A DNA stretch of 64,000 bases from Liolophura sinensis (lineage: Eukaryota; Mollusca; Polyplacophora; Chitonida; Chitonidae). The stretch spans positions 30,857,265-30,921,264 of the forward strand of contig NC_088303.1 in assembly GCF_032854445.1 (NCBI RefSeq), given 5' to 3'. Made by a program: the position numbers and the translations under genes. Of the stretch, positions 21,898-34,500 are shown one piece after another. The stretch's first letter is position 1. Each line of letters opens with the position of its first letter. The notes under the pieces are model-generated. The model saw only the letters and a list, made by a program, of their open reading frames with translations. It was not told the DNA's origin and made no database searches.

Positions 21898-23480
21898 TCC
21901 TTACAAGACATTGTCATTTCAATCATAGCCTGTTGCTGTCTTCCAGACTTAGTAGTCACTAGGGCATTGTGAAGCCTTCGTCATTTAGTCGGTTCCTGCT
22001 GGTCCAGACGTTAACATTATAGCTATAATTACTTGTCATGACCAAGTCACGGTCAGAAATGTTACAGAGATGTACTGAGCTTGTCTGGAATTACGGAGAA
22101 AATTGATGCCAGCCTGTGACTCCCATTAGTTTCCACTGTTGTGCTTTGTTCACGTCGGCCCACCTAAGACCTTTGTGAATTCCATAACGTCTAATTCTGT
22201 TATACATATTGTTGCAATTTTTTGTAATGAAAAAGGAAATGAATGTTACACATGCAGATGTATAAAATATGTCTCGTGCGTATCATGTAGAGAAGATTTA
22301 AAATACAAACCGAATATGTGTGAGTACCGATGTTAAGCCGACCATCTTGTCAGTGAAGAGTCGTCGATTGACCGCGGTTGTGGAAGAGGCATTGTGAAGC
22401 ACTCATAGGACAACTAACCTGTACATCTCTTCTGTTCTAAAATATTGAAAATTGGCGACATTATGACTGGCACTGGAGTACAACATCTGTTGCAAGTGAC
22501 GGTCTCCACTCGGCTTTCTTCCGTCGTACACGTACGTTTTTAACAAATAATTGCCAAGACATTAATACATGTAGCTGCCATGAGCAACAACTTTGTTGTT
22601 GATGATGGGGATGAGGTTCGTCTTTGTCTCCATCGTGAAGAAGTTTTCGAAATGCGGATGCATCCCAGTTCGTGACTGCACATCCGTCAGTTTTTCTAGC
22701 TTTTAAGCTGCATATCGATGGGATTCAGTAGCTTTCGTCTCAGCTGGCATCAATGTTGGAACTTTAACCTCCATACATCAAACTTTTAAACCAGTGTTAA
22801 TGGGCGTAAATAATGACACAACACAATAATAAAGCCAACGACGACAGCAATGGTTTCTAGAGAATTTGATCATTCATTTACCTAGAACAGCCCATTTAAT
22901 TTAGTGCAGACATCTTTCACTTCATGTAGCATACAACTTTCCACGCCCCGCAAACTTCCTCTCTTAGACGATTGAAATGATTATTTCTAAATTTTAAGTA
23001 AACAATAAAACTATTCGGCCAAAACCGTTCGATGAATTATGTCCAAACCCCGTTTGAGTGATTAATTTTGTATCACTTTGGCAGCTTCATAAAAGTTTCA
23101 TAGCTTCGTAAAAGAGTCGAAGATGGAGAGTGCAAGCTCTTAGAGGTGCGCTATCTGCCTGTCTGTCCGTCCGTCTGTCTGTTTGACCGTCAGTCGCTCG
23201 ATGGGTCAAATTTCTCACATTCTACATTGTATGTCTGTCAACTTGGGCCATCCTCTACACGAATGACCTGTATGCTAGATGACATCAGCTTTTACCGTTT
23301 GCGAATTTGCGGCACTGTTGTGAATTGCGACTGTTTCGTGTACGTGTGTGGGACTCCGCTCCAATATCTTCTGTAGCAGTGCGCGGGCTTGAAGAAGCTA
23401 AATTGCGAAGGTGTATATCCTATGTTGTCCGACGAAATATTCAGCCGAATAAATCCGCCCAAGTTACCTTTTTGCTTAGC
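21898..23480. other. Noncoding stretch, no gene seen
   Basis: A CTGTCCGTCCGTCTGTCTG-type low-complexity patch lies near 23.16 kb. Frames of 65-76 codons are unremarkable. Confidence 0.4.
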
Positions 23481-23516
23481 GTATAAAAAAGGAGATGGAC
23501 GATATTAAATAGGAGA

Positions 23517-23738
23517 ATGATCGGGTTTGAGAAGACGACCAATAAAAAACCGGCTTGTGCTACCGATCAAGACGGTTAAGTCTCGGTGGATAACCGCGTT
23601 GTCGACGCCTTAGCGGCCAAAATATCGATGAACCTGTCAGAACGCGCCAGGACCGTTATCTTGGAAGAAAACGAGCTGGGTTCGATGGGTCCTATTAAAA
23701 AACATCAATCGGTCCAACAAAGTAATTGCATAACATGA
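23517..23738 (+). pseudogene. CpG-rich open segment broken by one TAA
   Basis: From ATG at 23517 the frame runs 20 codons to TAA (23577-23579), then stays open in the same frame for a further 52 codons to TGA at 23736-23738. The second part is rich in CpG and charged residues (contains RVVDALAAKI, NLSERARTVILEENELG) and reads like an amphipathic helical protein. GTATAAAAAAGG lies about 30 bases upstream of the ATG. It could be a decayed coding piece, an exon whose upstream TAA is intronic, or chance. No family recognised. Confidence 0.2.
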
Positions 23739-25028
23739 TGAACAACCGATTTTAAAACTTTCAATTTCATAAGCACAATGGAGTCGGCTATATCTCCCAG
23801 CATTTTTGCATCTGATTATGACACGTCTTTAGGCGGCATTCAATGTGTATGATGAACGGCTGCCCGTAATGGCATCAAGGAGCAGATCGCCTTTACCCTT
23901 GGTAATCCATACTGTGTCGTAAAAAGGGAAACTATCTGAAGATCTAAAGATCTGAACATATTTTTGTCAAGCGATGTAGAAGAAATCTGATAGGCATTTA
24001 GTTTTTCACATGTTTACTGTTCAAATCTTAACTTTTAAAAAAATCCGGACATGAAATGTCCAAGACACCAAAGACTACATTTAAAAACTGACTTTGTCAT
24101 TTACTTATATTATTGCGGTATATCATTCCTTGATCTGACTAAGGGTGTTTCTGGTTTCGAAAGGCGAGAGTGGCCTTCCCTTTAATCATTAACTTGTACA
24201 TTAAGTCCACTAACCACTGTTAACTTGTAGTTACTGATACTGATGATTCTTTGATCGACTTTACTGGACTCAGAAAAGCTAAATACAGAACATTTTAGCT
24301 GCAACAAAAAGCTCAATAAATCGATCTGTCTGTTTGATTCGTCGATCGGTCCGTTAAACGCATGACATCATGTCTTTCAACTTGAGCCTATCATTAACTC
24401 AATGCAACGGCGTCGACTTTTTACGGAATGTCTCCGTTATCGCTTATTTTATCGTAATTTTACGCATACTTTTCAAAATTTACTATTGCAACTGGACTGA
24501 CATGGTTTTCATTACATATCATTCTTTATTCTGATGAAACAAAATATCAAGGCGAGCTTTAAACCCAGCCTCTGGTGTTTTATTATAATGTGTAAACCGA
24601 TTAACAGTATAACCTGATGGACCCAAACTCTTCTGTGTGTGCTTAATTAAAAACGTATGCGGCAAGCTACGTTTTTTCTGTTTTAATGTCTTGGGTGGTA
24701 ATTATGCAGTTGTCCGGGTTACGTAGCACATGGAGCCCGGCAAGAGTGTGAACCGCCATGTATTCTCACCAGGAGTGTATGAGATCTTCTTGTACAAGGG
24801 TTTCTAGATTCAGAGGCCATTTTCCATGATAAGACACGAACAAGATAATACTGAATTTCCTTACACCTGCGTGTGATGTGGTCTGCATTATTGGCGACAT
24901 ACAGTATAATTTGATTCCAGAGGTTACAAGTCTAGTATATTTCATAGTATATCATCTAATCACTTTGAATCATCGGTTAAGACAGAGCTTTGGTAGGCTT
25001 TATAGCCTTTTGGCACACTGTAAGGCTA
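23739..25028. other. Noncoding stretch, no gene seen
   Basis: No open frame of 60 codons until a low-information one at 24.9 kb. No repeat match or RNA motif. Confidence 0.5.
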
Positions 25029-25043
25029 CCCCCCCCCCCCCCC
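25029..25043 (+). repeat. Poly(C) run
   Basis: About fifteen C. Simple-sequence tract. Confidence 0.93.
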
Positions 25044-28002
25044 ATGGCCACTTAGATGATCAAGTGAATCTGAAGCTCCTCTTCTTCTTTCGGTGCTACA
25101 CTTGGTTTCCTGTGTAGACGCACAAGGTTATTTACGCAGAGTGAACTCTTCGATCTTTTCCGGAATCGAGAATAGCAGGAGCGTTACAGTGCAATGCACA
25201 TGGGCTCCAGCCAAAAGAATGATTTAATCTAACAACTTGAATTCCCTTTTTTCTGCAGGAAGTGCGCATCTGAAGCAGGTCTCCCTCCAGACAAAATCTC
25301 CTTCTGATGAAAAAGGGATTAAAGGGGAAAAAAATAGTGAAGAAGAAAGCTGGCTATAGGAATAAAAGTTAAAATGAAACACACAGAAAAAGTCCAGAAA
25401 AAGACAAAAGTTAAAGACAAAAGAAAAGAAACACAGATAAAAAGAGGTGTGTAAGAAACGTGAAATAATTCTTGCGTAGACTGAAATACTTCTTCAGCTT
25501 ATCGATTCATTAATGTAATGGGCTAAAGAAGTCCGTATGTAACACCTTCCGGATACTTCAAACCTCAGGCGAAATTTCATATTCACATTTCTAGAATTTC
25601 AAGAATCACGAAAGATGTCTTTTATTTAAAGAATCGATATTAAATCTATCTATGTAATAATTCATGATTTACACATCTTCAAAGAGATGTTTAGTTTTAT
25701 TTGTACCTTTTCACCACCTCGTTGAACCTAGACTAAGATTTTTTTCACTTGTACAATCTATCGTGATTTTCACCTGGATTGCTAAATTACCGTCTCATTT
25801 CTGAATGCTCTTGGCAATGCGTGATTTGGCAATGGTGTCGGCAATTTTGTGGGCGGCTCTCCCATCGAATTGCCATTTTTGTGCAGATATTTCATCCAAA
25901 ATAATCTGAAATTAGGGAACAAACGAGTACCTTTCAAATGATTTCCGTCCACTCGCGTAACCTTGCCCCGATCCTCATGGACCAAATTGGTCTTCTAACG
26001 ATTGTAAGGGCGAGGCGAGGAGGATCTGTGTGGTTGTGCGTTCCATTCATAGGTAATCTGACCACGTCGAGAGGTAATATCCGGTAAAACCTATCACAAC
26101 AACACCCTTGTAGAAAAAATGGAGAACACGGAAAAATACGATTCCGGTGACAACAAAAAGTGCTTTTCTATAAGCGTCACCAGGTTTACACAATCTAATG
26201 AAACGGCTGAGAGGAATATTAAAGTTTGGCGAATAAAATGTAACTCATCTTGTGCGTCTATCGTCGTTTGTCAAATACCTCCCTACAAGATTCAGTCGTT
26301 GTTTCTGGGTTTTTACACAGAATCGATACTCTCTACAAGACATGATCACGTGGCGCAGCATAAAGAACTGGAGCTTACAAGGATTGAAAGTGAATATTTG
26401 AAGTGTAGCTGCTCTTTTTTATGAGTACCAGCCATTCTACATCAACGCTCGTCTGACTGTTTCAATTTAACTCAATATACTGTTGCCAGAGCACATAATA
26501 CTGCCCTGCTTTGAAAACAACGGGCAAATGTCATTCCTTTGTGGACATTTGCAAAGCTTTGGGAGCCTTTTCCAATTTGCGCAATCGCCATAAGGTGGGG
26601 CCTTAGCCTTAGTAAATTGAACAGTAAAAGGCATATAAGTACCGTGTCCCTTGATTTATTGGACGTACTGCAATTCTCTGCCCGAGAACTGGACATAAAT
26701 ATTATGGCGTCTAACGGACGGTTAAGGACAGGGTTTCGCCTTTTCATTAAACCGTCAGCAGAGCTACACGGGCCTGTATATTTACGATCGTGTTCTTTAA
26801 ATTAACTCATCGACAAAACGGCAGGAACAGACGAATCAAATGATCCGATTATCGTCTGCATTGTATGTAAACGTCCAATCGGCCATCAATCTACGTAAAT
26901 CAGCCTCTTAGACCACTCAATCCGGAAGCACGCTCGTTCATTTTCTCCTGTTCTTCCAACTCCGTACTGGTGCCGAAGCCAAATTGTCCACCGGTGTCGC
27001 GCACAGTGGGTTAAACCTCTTTACATCCTTCCGTTAGAGGGAATCAGAGGTCTGCAGCTCCTCACCATATGACCACTGCCAGAAAATTATTACGCTTTAG
27101 GTCACTTATAATTTTACTCTTTGACATTTTATATATACAGCCTTGCAGTGAAAAGTAAATAAATTCAAAATTTGTTGACAAAGTGTTTCGCAGTATTATC
27201 ATTTTTACTTGGTATTTTGTACCAGATGCAAAATGATGTTTTCTTTTTAACGATTTGACTTGATGCAATCATATGATATTTGTGCATACAATTTTGCAAA
27301 AAACACATTGATTCATTCTCAAACATGAGACCAGTTTTCCACTCAGTTAATGTGAGGAATCAAAAAGCAATATATGAAACAACAAATCAAGCTTAAGAAG
27401 TTAGGCTACCCAACTTTTTTCTGGAGAACAAAACCTGTTCCACACGGATGCGTACAAATTTTAGATCTTGGTGTTTTGAGATACATCTATACGCGTCAAA
27501 CTACATATTAGAAAAGCAAATATCACTCTAAAGGATTTTAACAATGTTAACTTTTGTTAATCACAAAATACGCATGGCCTTTGAATGAACAGCTACAGTT
27601 GAAAAGAACACAGTAATCTTTGGTAGAGATTTTCGTCATGTATCAACCAAGCTTCACTTTGAAACATAGACCCCTCTGAAAGGCTGATGTGGCTATCGAA
27701 ACGAAGTGACTACAGAGAGCTATCCTGTAAACGATCGGTTGTGAGTTCACCGATGGTTGCCAAAGTACCAGAGCTTCCCAACGGTTCTCCACGACAGTAC
27801 CTAGACAGCACTGTTGTGGTGTAAAAAAGACGAAGGGTACCAAAAACGCTGGTTTGTTGTTCAAATGCAAGTTTCATTTTCCGGACGTGCTCAGTTAAGC
27901 ATACATACCAACCGAGCTGGTAGGAAAAATAAATATGTGTCTTAAAATATAAATAATGATATGTTTAAAAGAAAAACACATTTGGCTTCTTGAAATAATC
28001 CT
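25044..28002. other. Mostly noncoding; small undecided frames
   Basis: Contains an ATG-started 101-codon plus frame at 26119-26424 (start context AAAAATGGAG, Ser/Thr/Cys-rich, no domain) and opposing frames at 26.47-26.80 kb. A short CpG-rich minus-strand patch at about 25.92-25.98 kb reads VHEDRGKVTRVDGNHLK before GGTACTCG. None is supported beyond chance. An AAGACAAAAGTTAAAGACAA-like local duplication sits near 25.40 kb. Confidence 0.35.
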
Positions 28003-28625
28003 GGTATGCTCATGTATCCTGACAGGCTAATGTACTCTGACAGGCGAATGTATCCCAGTAGGCTAATATATCCTGATAGGCTAATGTATCCTGGTATGCT
28101 CATGGCATCCTGATAGGCTAAAGTATCCTGGTGGGCTAATGTATCCTGACAGGCGAATACATCCCAGTAGGCTAATGTATCCTGATAGGCTAATGTATCT
28201 TGGTAGGCTAATGTATCCTGATAGGCTAATGTATCCTGACAGGCAAATGTATCATGACAGGCTAATCTATCCTGACAGGCTAATGTATCCTGGTATGCCA
28301 AAAGTATCCCAATAGGCTAATGTATCCTGATAGACTATTGTATCCTGGTAGGTTAATGTATCCTGATAGGTCAATATATTGTATCCCAGTAGACTAATGT
28401 ATCCTTGTTGGCTCATGTATCCTGACATGCTAATGTATCCCAGTAGGCTAATATATACTGATGTATCCTGACAGGCTAATGTATCCTGATAGACTAATGT
28501 ATCATGACAGGTTAATGTATCCTGACAGGCTAATGTACCCTGACAGGCTAATGCATCCCAGTAGCCCCTGATAGGCTAATGTAATGTATCCAAGTAGGCT
28601 AATGTATCCTGGTAGGCCCATGTAC
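28003..28625. repeat. 18-bp minisatellite, about 34 units
   Basis: Tandem array with plus-strand unit CTAATGTATCCTGAYAGG and variants ending CTGGTAGG or CCCAGTAGG. A few units are shortened or lengthened. Because 18 is a multiple of three, the minus strand stays open and spells a hexapeptide repeat (AYQDTL / ACQDTL); frame-shifting units switch it to GYISLS. No start context, splice pair or flanking coding supports expression, so I call it a noncoding satellite. Confidence 0.95.
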
Positions 28626-29378
28626 CCTGGATAACGCTCTAACTACGGATGCTAAAAAATAGTACTCATGTGTCATTCGTAAGAATAAAAATGCGGCTTT
28701 ATTTGATAGTATTGTTTTTATGGTTTCTGTTATGGTTCAGTGTAAAAAAATGAAACAGGGACAGTTTGGTAGTAATGCATGAACCACGATTACCGGCGCC
28801 AGTTATTTAGGGAAAAGTAAATTGCGAGTTACAAGAAAAGAACAAGTGTCAGTGTCTCAGTTAAGCACAAAAATTGCAATGACTAAATGCTTAGAAAGGA
28901 TAATTAAAGCGATCTATTTGCAGCGTCTTGCCAGAAAACAGACATGGCAGTTTGAGTACATGAGCTGGACACGCTTGAAAGAGCAGTGAAAAGAAACATT
29001 GCTTCGGTAAATCTTCGGGTCGGCTTGATGTCTGAAGAAACACCCCAGTACCAGCCCATCGGCTCGTTATTGACGCTCTCTGGTCTTATCCGGTCGTGAT
29101 CAAGCCTGCATTAACTGCCAGCTTCATCAGACGGTACTTTCTTTGACACGAGTACGTTTTCTACACTGTCTTAAATGTAGCAGGACATAAACGATCCCAG
29201 ATAATTCTGGCATGAGATCTTCTCTGTGAACTTACCCAGACGGTCGTTATATCGCTACAACCACTAACGTTCCCTAATGAATAAAGTGGTCACAAGACGG
29301 TTTAGCACTCAGGTCTATGGTACTGAGAGCTCCATGCACAGGCCTGCAGTCGCCTAGCAAAGACTTCTCCCTGTAATT
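28626..29378. other. Noncoding stretch with two short exon-like frames
   Basis: Between 28.92 and 29.10 kb, two overlapping plus frames look protein-like: one after ATTTGCAG reads RLARKQTWQFEYMSW and ends in TGA; another contains MSEETPQYQPIGSLL and ends in TGA. Both are under 50 codons and cannot both be real. Nothing else seen. Confidence 0.3.
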
Positions 29379-29513
29379 CCACGGCTCCGGGTGGAAATCC
29401 GTCCTCCTACAAGGAGGCACACATACCCTAAGGATTCCTTCGTCGTCATATGACTGAAAAATTGTTGAGTACGACGTTAAACCTCAAGCACTCAGTCACT
29501 CCCTCTACGGCTC
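29379..29513 (+). mobile_element. Family B SINE, 3' fragment, probable TSD
   Basis: Sense copy of the last 115 bases: GGTGGAAATCCGTCCT, AAGGATTCCTTCGTCG, TCATATGACTGAAAAATTG, TTGAGTACGACGTTAAACC and a short CACT-type tail. Flanked by (TCC/TCT)ACGGCTC at 29379-29387 and 29505-29513. Confidence 0.85.
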
Positions 29514-29618
29514 TGACACGCTGCCTGTTTGAGATGACAGCGAGTAGTTTTTGTTTATATTAAGGCGACGCCTTGATTACACGGCCCCTTCTCCATCCTC
29601 TCAGAGCCCATCACAACA

Positions 29619-29633
29619 CCCCCCCCCCCCCCC
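29619..29633 (+). repeat. Poly(C) run
   Basis: About fifteen C. The proline-rich and glycine-rich frames across it are artefacts. Confidence 0.93.
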
Positions 29634-29950
29634 ACTGCCACAGCATACGGCCGTTTCTGATATGGAATCATACAGCTTTATTTTTTTTAAATATACATAT
29701 AAAGAACAAGAATTCATTCCACCTAACTCCATTTGGGTATAATGTAGACTATGACAGGTACTTACAGCAGGTATAGCGCTTGGTTCTAACACACCCCGAC
29801 ATTGCACACCTACACGGTGTATCGCTGACATGAGGATAAATGATTACATTGCACACATTTTACACGTAAATGAAGCCAAATATTGAACATTTGCAAATGA
29901 AGATACTTAAACACATGGTAACTTGTAGTGTGAGTATTTATATATTTATT

Positions 29951-30014
29951 TGATTCGTGTTTTATACCGTACTGAAAAATATTTCACTTATTGGACGGCG
30001 GCCAGCTTTATGGT
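29951..30014 (-). mobile_element. Family A SINE, 3' fragment
   Basis: Antisense 3' end: TTTATTTGATTCGTGTTTTA, CCGTACTGAAAAATATTTC and GACGGCGGCCAGC, ending inside the CATTATGG block. About 64 bases, older than the 16.1 kb copy. No TSD seen. Confidence 0.8.
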
Positions 30015-30665
30015 ACGATTCCACGACCAGTGTATAGATACCGAGTAATATTTAATCACATGGTTATTGCGCGTACAACATAGCTGTGCAATGGACAAGC
30101 CACATCAAACCAGCAAGCCGTTCGATGATATACAAGATGATCCACCGAAATGATGATGTGACCAATTTTGTAACACAATTAGCCTGGTACGAGGTTAATC
30201 TGTGATTCGGTTAGCAACTTTATTAGTTCAATAAGCCTTTACCTGTCTATCATCTGTTTTCTTTTTCGCTAAAAATATATAGATACTTATGTAAACATTA
30301 GCAGCGTCTTCAGTCCAGCAGCAACAAAAGTGATCGATCTTAACGTCAGCCTAGAGAAGTCCTTATACAAGTTAAGATGGCTAACTTACATGTTTCATAA
30401 TAAACCTATACTGAGGCCGTGTCCAGGACTTGCTCCGTCATTTCATATAGGAAAAAATCGATCTTTAAATCTTTGACATGGAAAATGAATAGATGTCATT
30501 TGTTTGCCCCTGAATTAAAAAAAAGAACATGTTTCGATTAGTATGCGCTTGATCAGATGTTGCCAGTCAGGCAAACATCTTCATTATGGCAAAATAAATA
30601 TCACGAAATCAAAACATGAGCGCAATATGATCTGAATTCTGTTTTTCTGCTTTAAAAGGGACTGG
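30015..30665. other. Noncoding stretch, no gene seen
   Basis: No frame of 60 codons, no repeat match, no RNA motif. Confidence 0.5.
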
Positions 30666-30803
<138 letters not shown>

Positions 30804-31111
30804 CATTTGCATGTAATTGTGAAAGGAACAAATAAAAGGATTCAAAGCAAACACATTATGTGACATTAATGTATTAAGCATATGTACTAAACCAGATTAA
30901 AATCTGAACTTAGCTCTAAACCTACTGCGGAAATACATGCATATACTCTCCCTAATATCCCCAGCGCCCACACCTCTTCACCCCACCTAACCCCATGAGT
31001 TATCCGCTAGCGGATGAAGAGACACACTTTCAATCATAAAAGGTTTCGCATTTTACCTTCTGAATTCTGCATAGGTTAAAGAGGACTTAGTCCCTAAAGA
31101 CGTTCACTTAC

Positions 31112-31329
31112 GATTTCATTTGGTCATTGATTCTAGTTCTGGACATCCTTTGGGAAGCCCCGGCGATAAGGTTTCCTTCCCGGTCCGCAGACCACAATGT
31201 ATAACCGTCAGGACGTATCTCTGTGGGCTCGCCGTAATCCTGGTTGAAAAGGGCATCGCTATTTGACAAATGGTTAACCTCGGAGTCTAAGTCCTGACTC
31301 CGTCTTTGCGACAAGTGGACGACCAATTG
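31112..31329 (-). CDS. Candidate internal exon, unknown protein
   Basis: Minus-strand 218-base segment, fully open in one frame, ending ATGAAATC then GTAAGTGAAC, a consensus donor (phase 2). The upstream limit is an AG after GCTTGATT with only a weak pyrimidine tract, so the 5' end is less certain. The roughly 72 residues have balanced, polar composition with good use of all codon positions (includes DYGEPTEIRPDGYTLWSADR and GASQRMSRTRINDQ). There is no signal peptide, membrane segment or family I recognise. It would need partner exons that I could not identify on either side. One of the most coding-like pieces in the window. Confidence 0.42.
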
Positions 31330-31457
31330 CTAATCAAGCGGTGGCCCCATAATTGCCTGGTTTTGTCTGCTCTTGGTCGGTTTTAGATGGATTTTCATTG
31401 ATTAATTTTCGCTCCGAAGAATTGCATGAAACGTCAGTGGTTGTTTTCCTGTTGTAG

Positions 31458-31525
31458 ACAGGGTCATGTTACGGGGCGATGTGCCAGACTGGACTGAGAA
31501 ATCAAAGGATACAATCACCAACTGA
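31458..31525 (+). CDS. Possible short terminal exon
   Basis: Follows a strong acceptor (GTTGTTTTCCTGTTGTAG). One frame gives RVMLRGDVPDWTEKSKDTI and stops at TGA (31523-31525) after about 22 codons. Another frame is also open for about 30 codons, so the reading is ambiguous. It lies opposite and beside the minus-strand exon candidate, so at least one of the two may be chance. Confidence 0.13.
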
Positions 31526-31529
31526 TCCG

Positions 31530-34500
31530 GAGGTCTCTGTTTTCTTATAATGGGATTCGCTTGTCAAATCGAGGACCAATATGGCCTACATGAACCCGCG
31601 TCACACTGTGGAACCTGACCGTATTTCATACATTAGCAATTGACGAGAGGTGATGATTATCATTTGTACAACTTCGCTGCGATTTTCACTCTTATAGTGT
31701 AATAAGACTTTCACACAAATAATGTGAATAATATACAATATAAACTGGCAGGACATTTCATTTAGTATTGTACTTGTGATATTTTATATGTCCCTTGACT
31801 AACCTTCCGTTGGATTAAATTGTAGTGCCGCACCTGGCCCAGACCGTTAAAGCGACAGCTCGCTGTGAGTACCAGGTTGTTGGCCATTGTGCTCACGAAG
31901 TCGCTTGCAACCTTCGTTGAGTCGATTGCATGTTGCTCCAAGTTATACAGTTTGCGAGGTACCTGGCGGTGATTTACTTTGAGCTCCCCGGTTTCCTCCA
32001 CACATGTACACCTGACTGCTATCATATATCTATAATATGACTGAGATCGACGTATTATTTTTGAATATATATAGATATATCCCATATGTACATGTAGAGA
32101 TGCCTGAACCGCCTCGTATATGTCGTCAGTTTGTTGCTATGTGAATTTCACATTAAAAAAGGATGCTTGTGTTAGTTGTTTCAATGGTAAAACGCACATT
32201 TTGTATTGATTTATTTTTGCGTTGTACTTCTAGACTTGATGGAGATTTGATTTAATTTAATTGTTATGTAACACTAAAAAAAATGTCACTTGTATGGTGG
32301 CAATCGGTGGAGGAAATCGGAGTGTCAAAAGTAAATCAGGGTCTGTCGAACTTCCGCACATGTGATATGTATTTATGCACACCTTGTTGATTGAAGACAA
32401 GTGGTTTTCAACGAATGGAAGATTGCCCGAGAGAGACAGAGAAGGGACAAACTGTTTTCACATAAGGGGGCGACATTTTTACAGTGCTTAGATATATGAC
32501 GTTTAGAAGTTTGAAAAACTAAGTTCAATGCAAATCATACGTATATACTTTGGTATCACTTCAGCAAATAAAAAAACATCGGCCCACATAGTAGACGAAG
32601 ACCCAGCCTATCACATGACCCTGGGGGAATTGTAACATAAAAAGGACTGGTTTATCAGACATTGTATTGTCATGATAAAATCGTATCAAAGTGAATCTGT
32701 ACGATGGTTATTCATTTTTAATACACGAACATCGCATATTGCGGTTGAAGTTCGCTTTGATCGTCAAGTTTCCTTAATATTTATGGTTCTATATTCTAGA
32801 CAAAAACAAATTGTCAGTATTGTGACAAATATAGAAGAAATACCTAAGCTTTGGAATTCATCAAATTAGAATATGCCGATTTTTCTTTCCGTGGAGAATT
32901 CAATTCAGAAACGATAACTACTTTGATATTCCGTCAAGACCTGGGGATATTATATGTCAGGAGTATCGCCGTTGTGTCGATGGCAAAAGTAGCTTTGTGT
33001 AGAAGTTGCTTATTTTGGTTTGAGAGATACTTATCTGGGGCACCTTAGGAAGCTTGTTTCAATTGGGAAAGGCTTATTCGGTTTGTGTATCATTATTTGG
33101 CTAGGGGTGGGGGTAGGCTATTTCGTTTGGAATAAGCATTTTTCTCCAGCTCTAAAATTTAGCTGTCACAATGGCACATAGCATATTTCTGTCTAAAATG
33201 TACAAAACCTCACTTCCTTTGCTCTGTCACTGGCACAGAAATTCTACGCAAGACTAAACATCTAAAAAAAGTTCCAGACGTTTCCTAGCAACCTAGGTCA
33301 AAGTTAAGAGCTTAATATTTGCCTTGTCGTTATGCAGCAGGTTTGATTCTTCATTTGTGCCCATGGTTTTATTGTATTACTGAAAATTCCGAGTGTAGCG
33401 GTCGGAAAACCCATCAGCCAAAGTCATTTACATAAAACACACTGCAAATGTGGAAGAACACTTCTCACTGCTTGTATCCTATTCGCTTCGCCAGAATTAT
33501 GTTAACTAGGCCACTAGACCCAAACCCACCTGAAAACGGATGAAATATGTTTTTATTGCTTACCTGTGACCTACTTGGCAGATCTGCAGAACTGCTGTGA
33601 AATTGACTGAATCAACAATATTATTGCACCTATTACACAATTAATCGTGAATAATTAACGATGGTTGTGAGAGCTGTACAGTTCATATTTACCAACAATA
33701 ACAAATTGTATCTGGATAAATGTTAATCCTTTCCCGGACAAAACCCCAAGGTAGTCAGCTATATGTAGCTCACAAGATCTAAAGCTAAGCCTGGAGAAAG
33801 CTTGGCTTATTTCCGTTTTGAAAAAGGCTAAATCACTACACCATATTTTAATCACTGTCGAGAAATAGAGTCGCTTAGTACAGGATATCCCAACCTCCTT
33901 CAAGAGCAGTGTATGAAACAATTTGCTTCCATCTAATGTGTTATTACCGGAGATATAACACAAGGACGCACACCAGGGTGGTTCACAAGGAACGACCGTT
34001 CGTCGCCAAAATCACGGGAACTGCAAAAGTCTTCAGAAAACATCCGCATGTAATCAGCTTGGTTTAAAAACAGTGGAATTTCTGGTGATAAAGAAGGAAG
34101 TGAACGAACTTTTCTGACAATTTCATGACACGATACATAACATTAAAGAGCCGTTAAGCACATACGCCTTTCCTTTTTTTAATTTCTGCATACCATTTCC
34201 ACATTTATATGGCGAAGAAAAAATAGCCAAACTGGTTGCACGAACGGTGGTCCTTAAATTATCAGTAGATTACCTTCCATGCAAAAGAACATGGGAATCC
34301 ATTAAAGTATCCGACACTCTATGGGCTATATCGAGCAGTCGGTGTGTGGCACTTAAAACCCATTACGCAAACTTTTATCATCTATAAATAGAAATTCTAT
34401 TACCCGCTAGTTAATTTGTTTTATTACAGAAAAACGGACACACACTCCAGCCAGCTATGCCTGATTATAATGACATGTTCTTCATGCGCAGGGTGTAACA

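Noticed and set aside
26472-26805. Opposed 88- and 91-codon frames as genes
   Set aside because: They overlap on opposite strands with no domain, splice or start evidence. At most one could be real and neither is supported.
27942-28301. Hexapeptide-repeat protein on the minus strand
   Set aside because: The frame is open only because the 18-bp unit is divisible by three. It changes repeat frame midway and has no promoter or splice support.
28003-28625. CRISPR-like array
   Set aside because: The units are contiguous 18-bp copies with no unique spacers and lie in animal-type DNA. It is a minisatellite.
29601-29831. Glycine-rich minus-strand frame
   Set aside because: The glycine run is the complement of a poly(C) tract, and nothing else supports coding.
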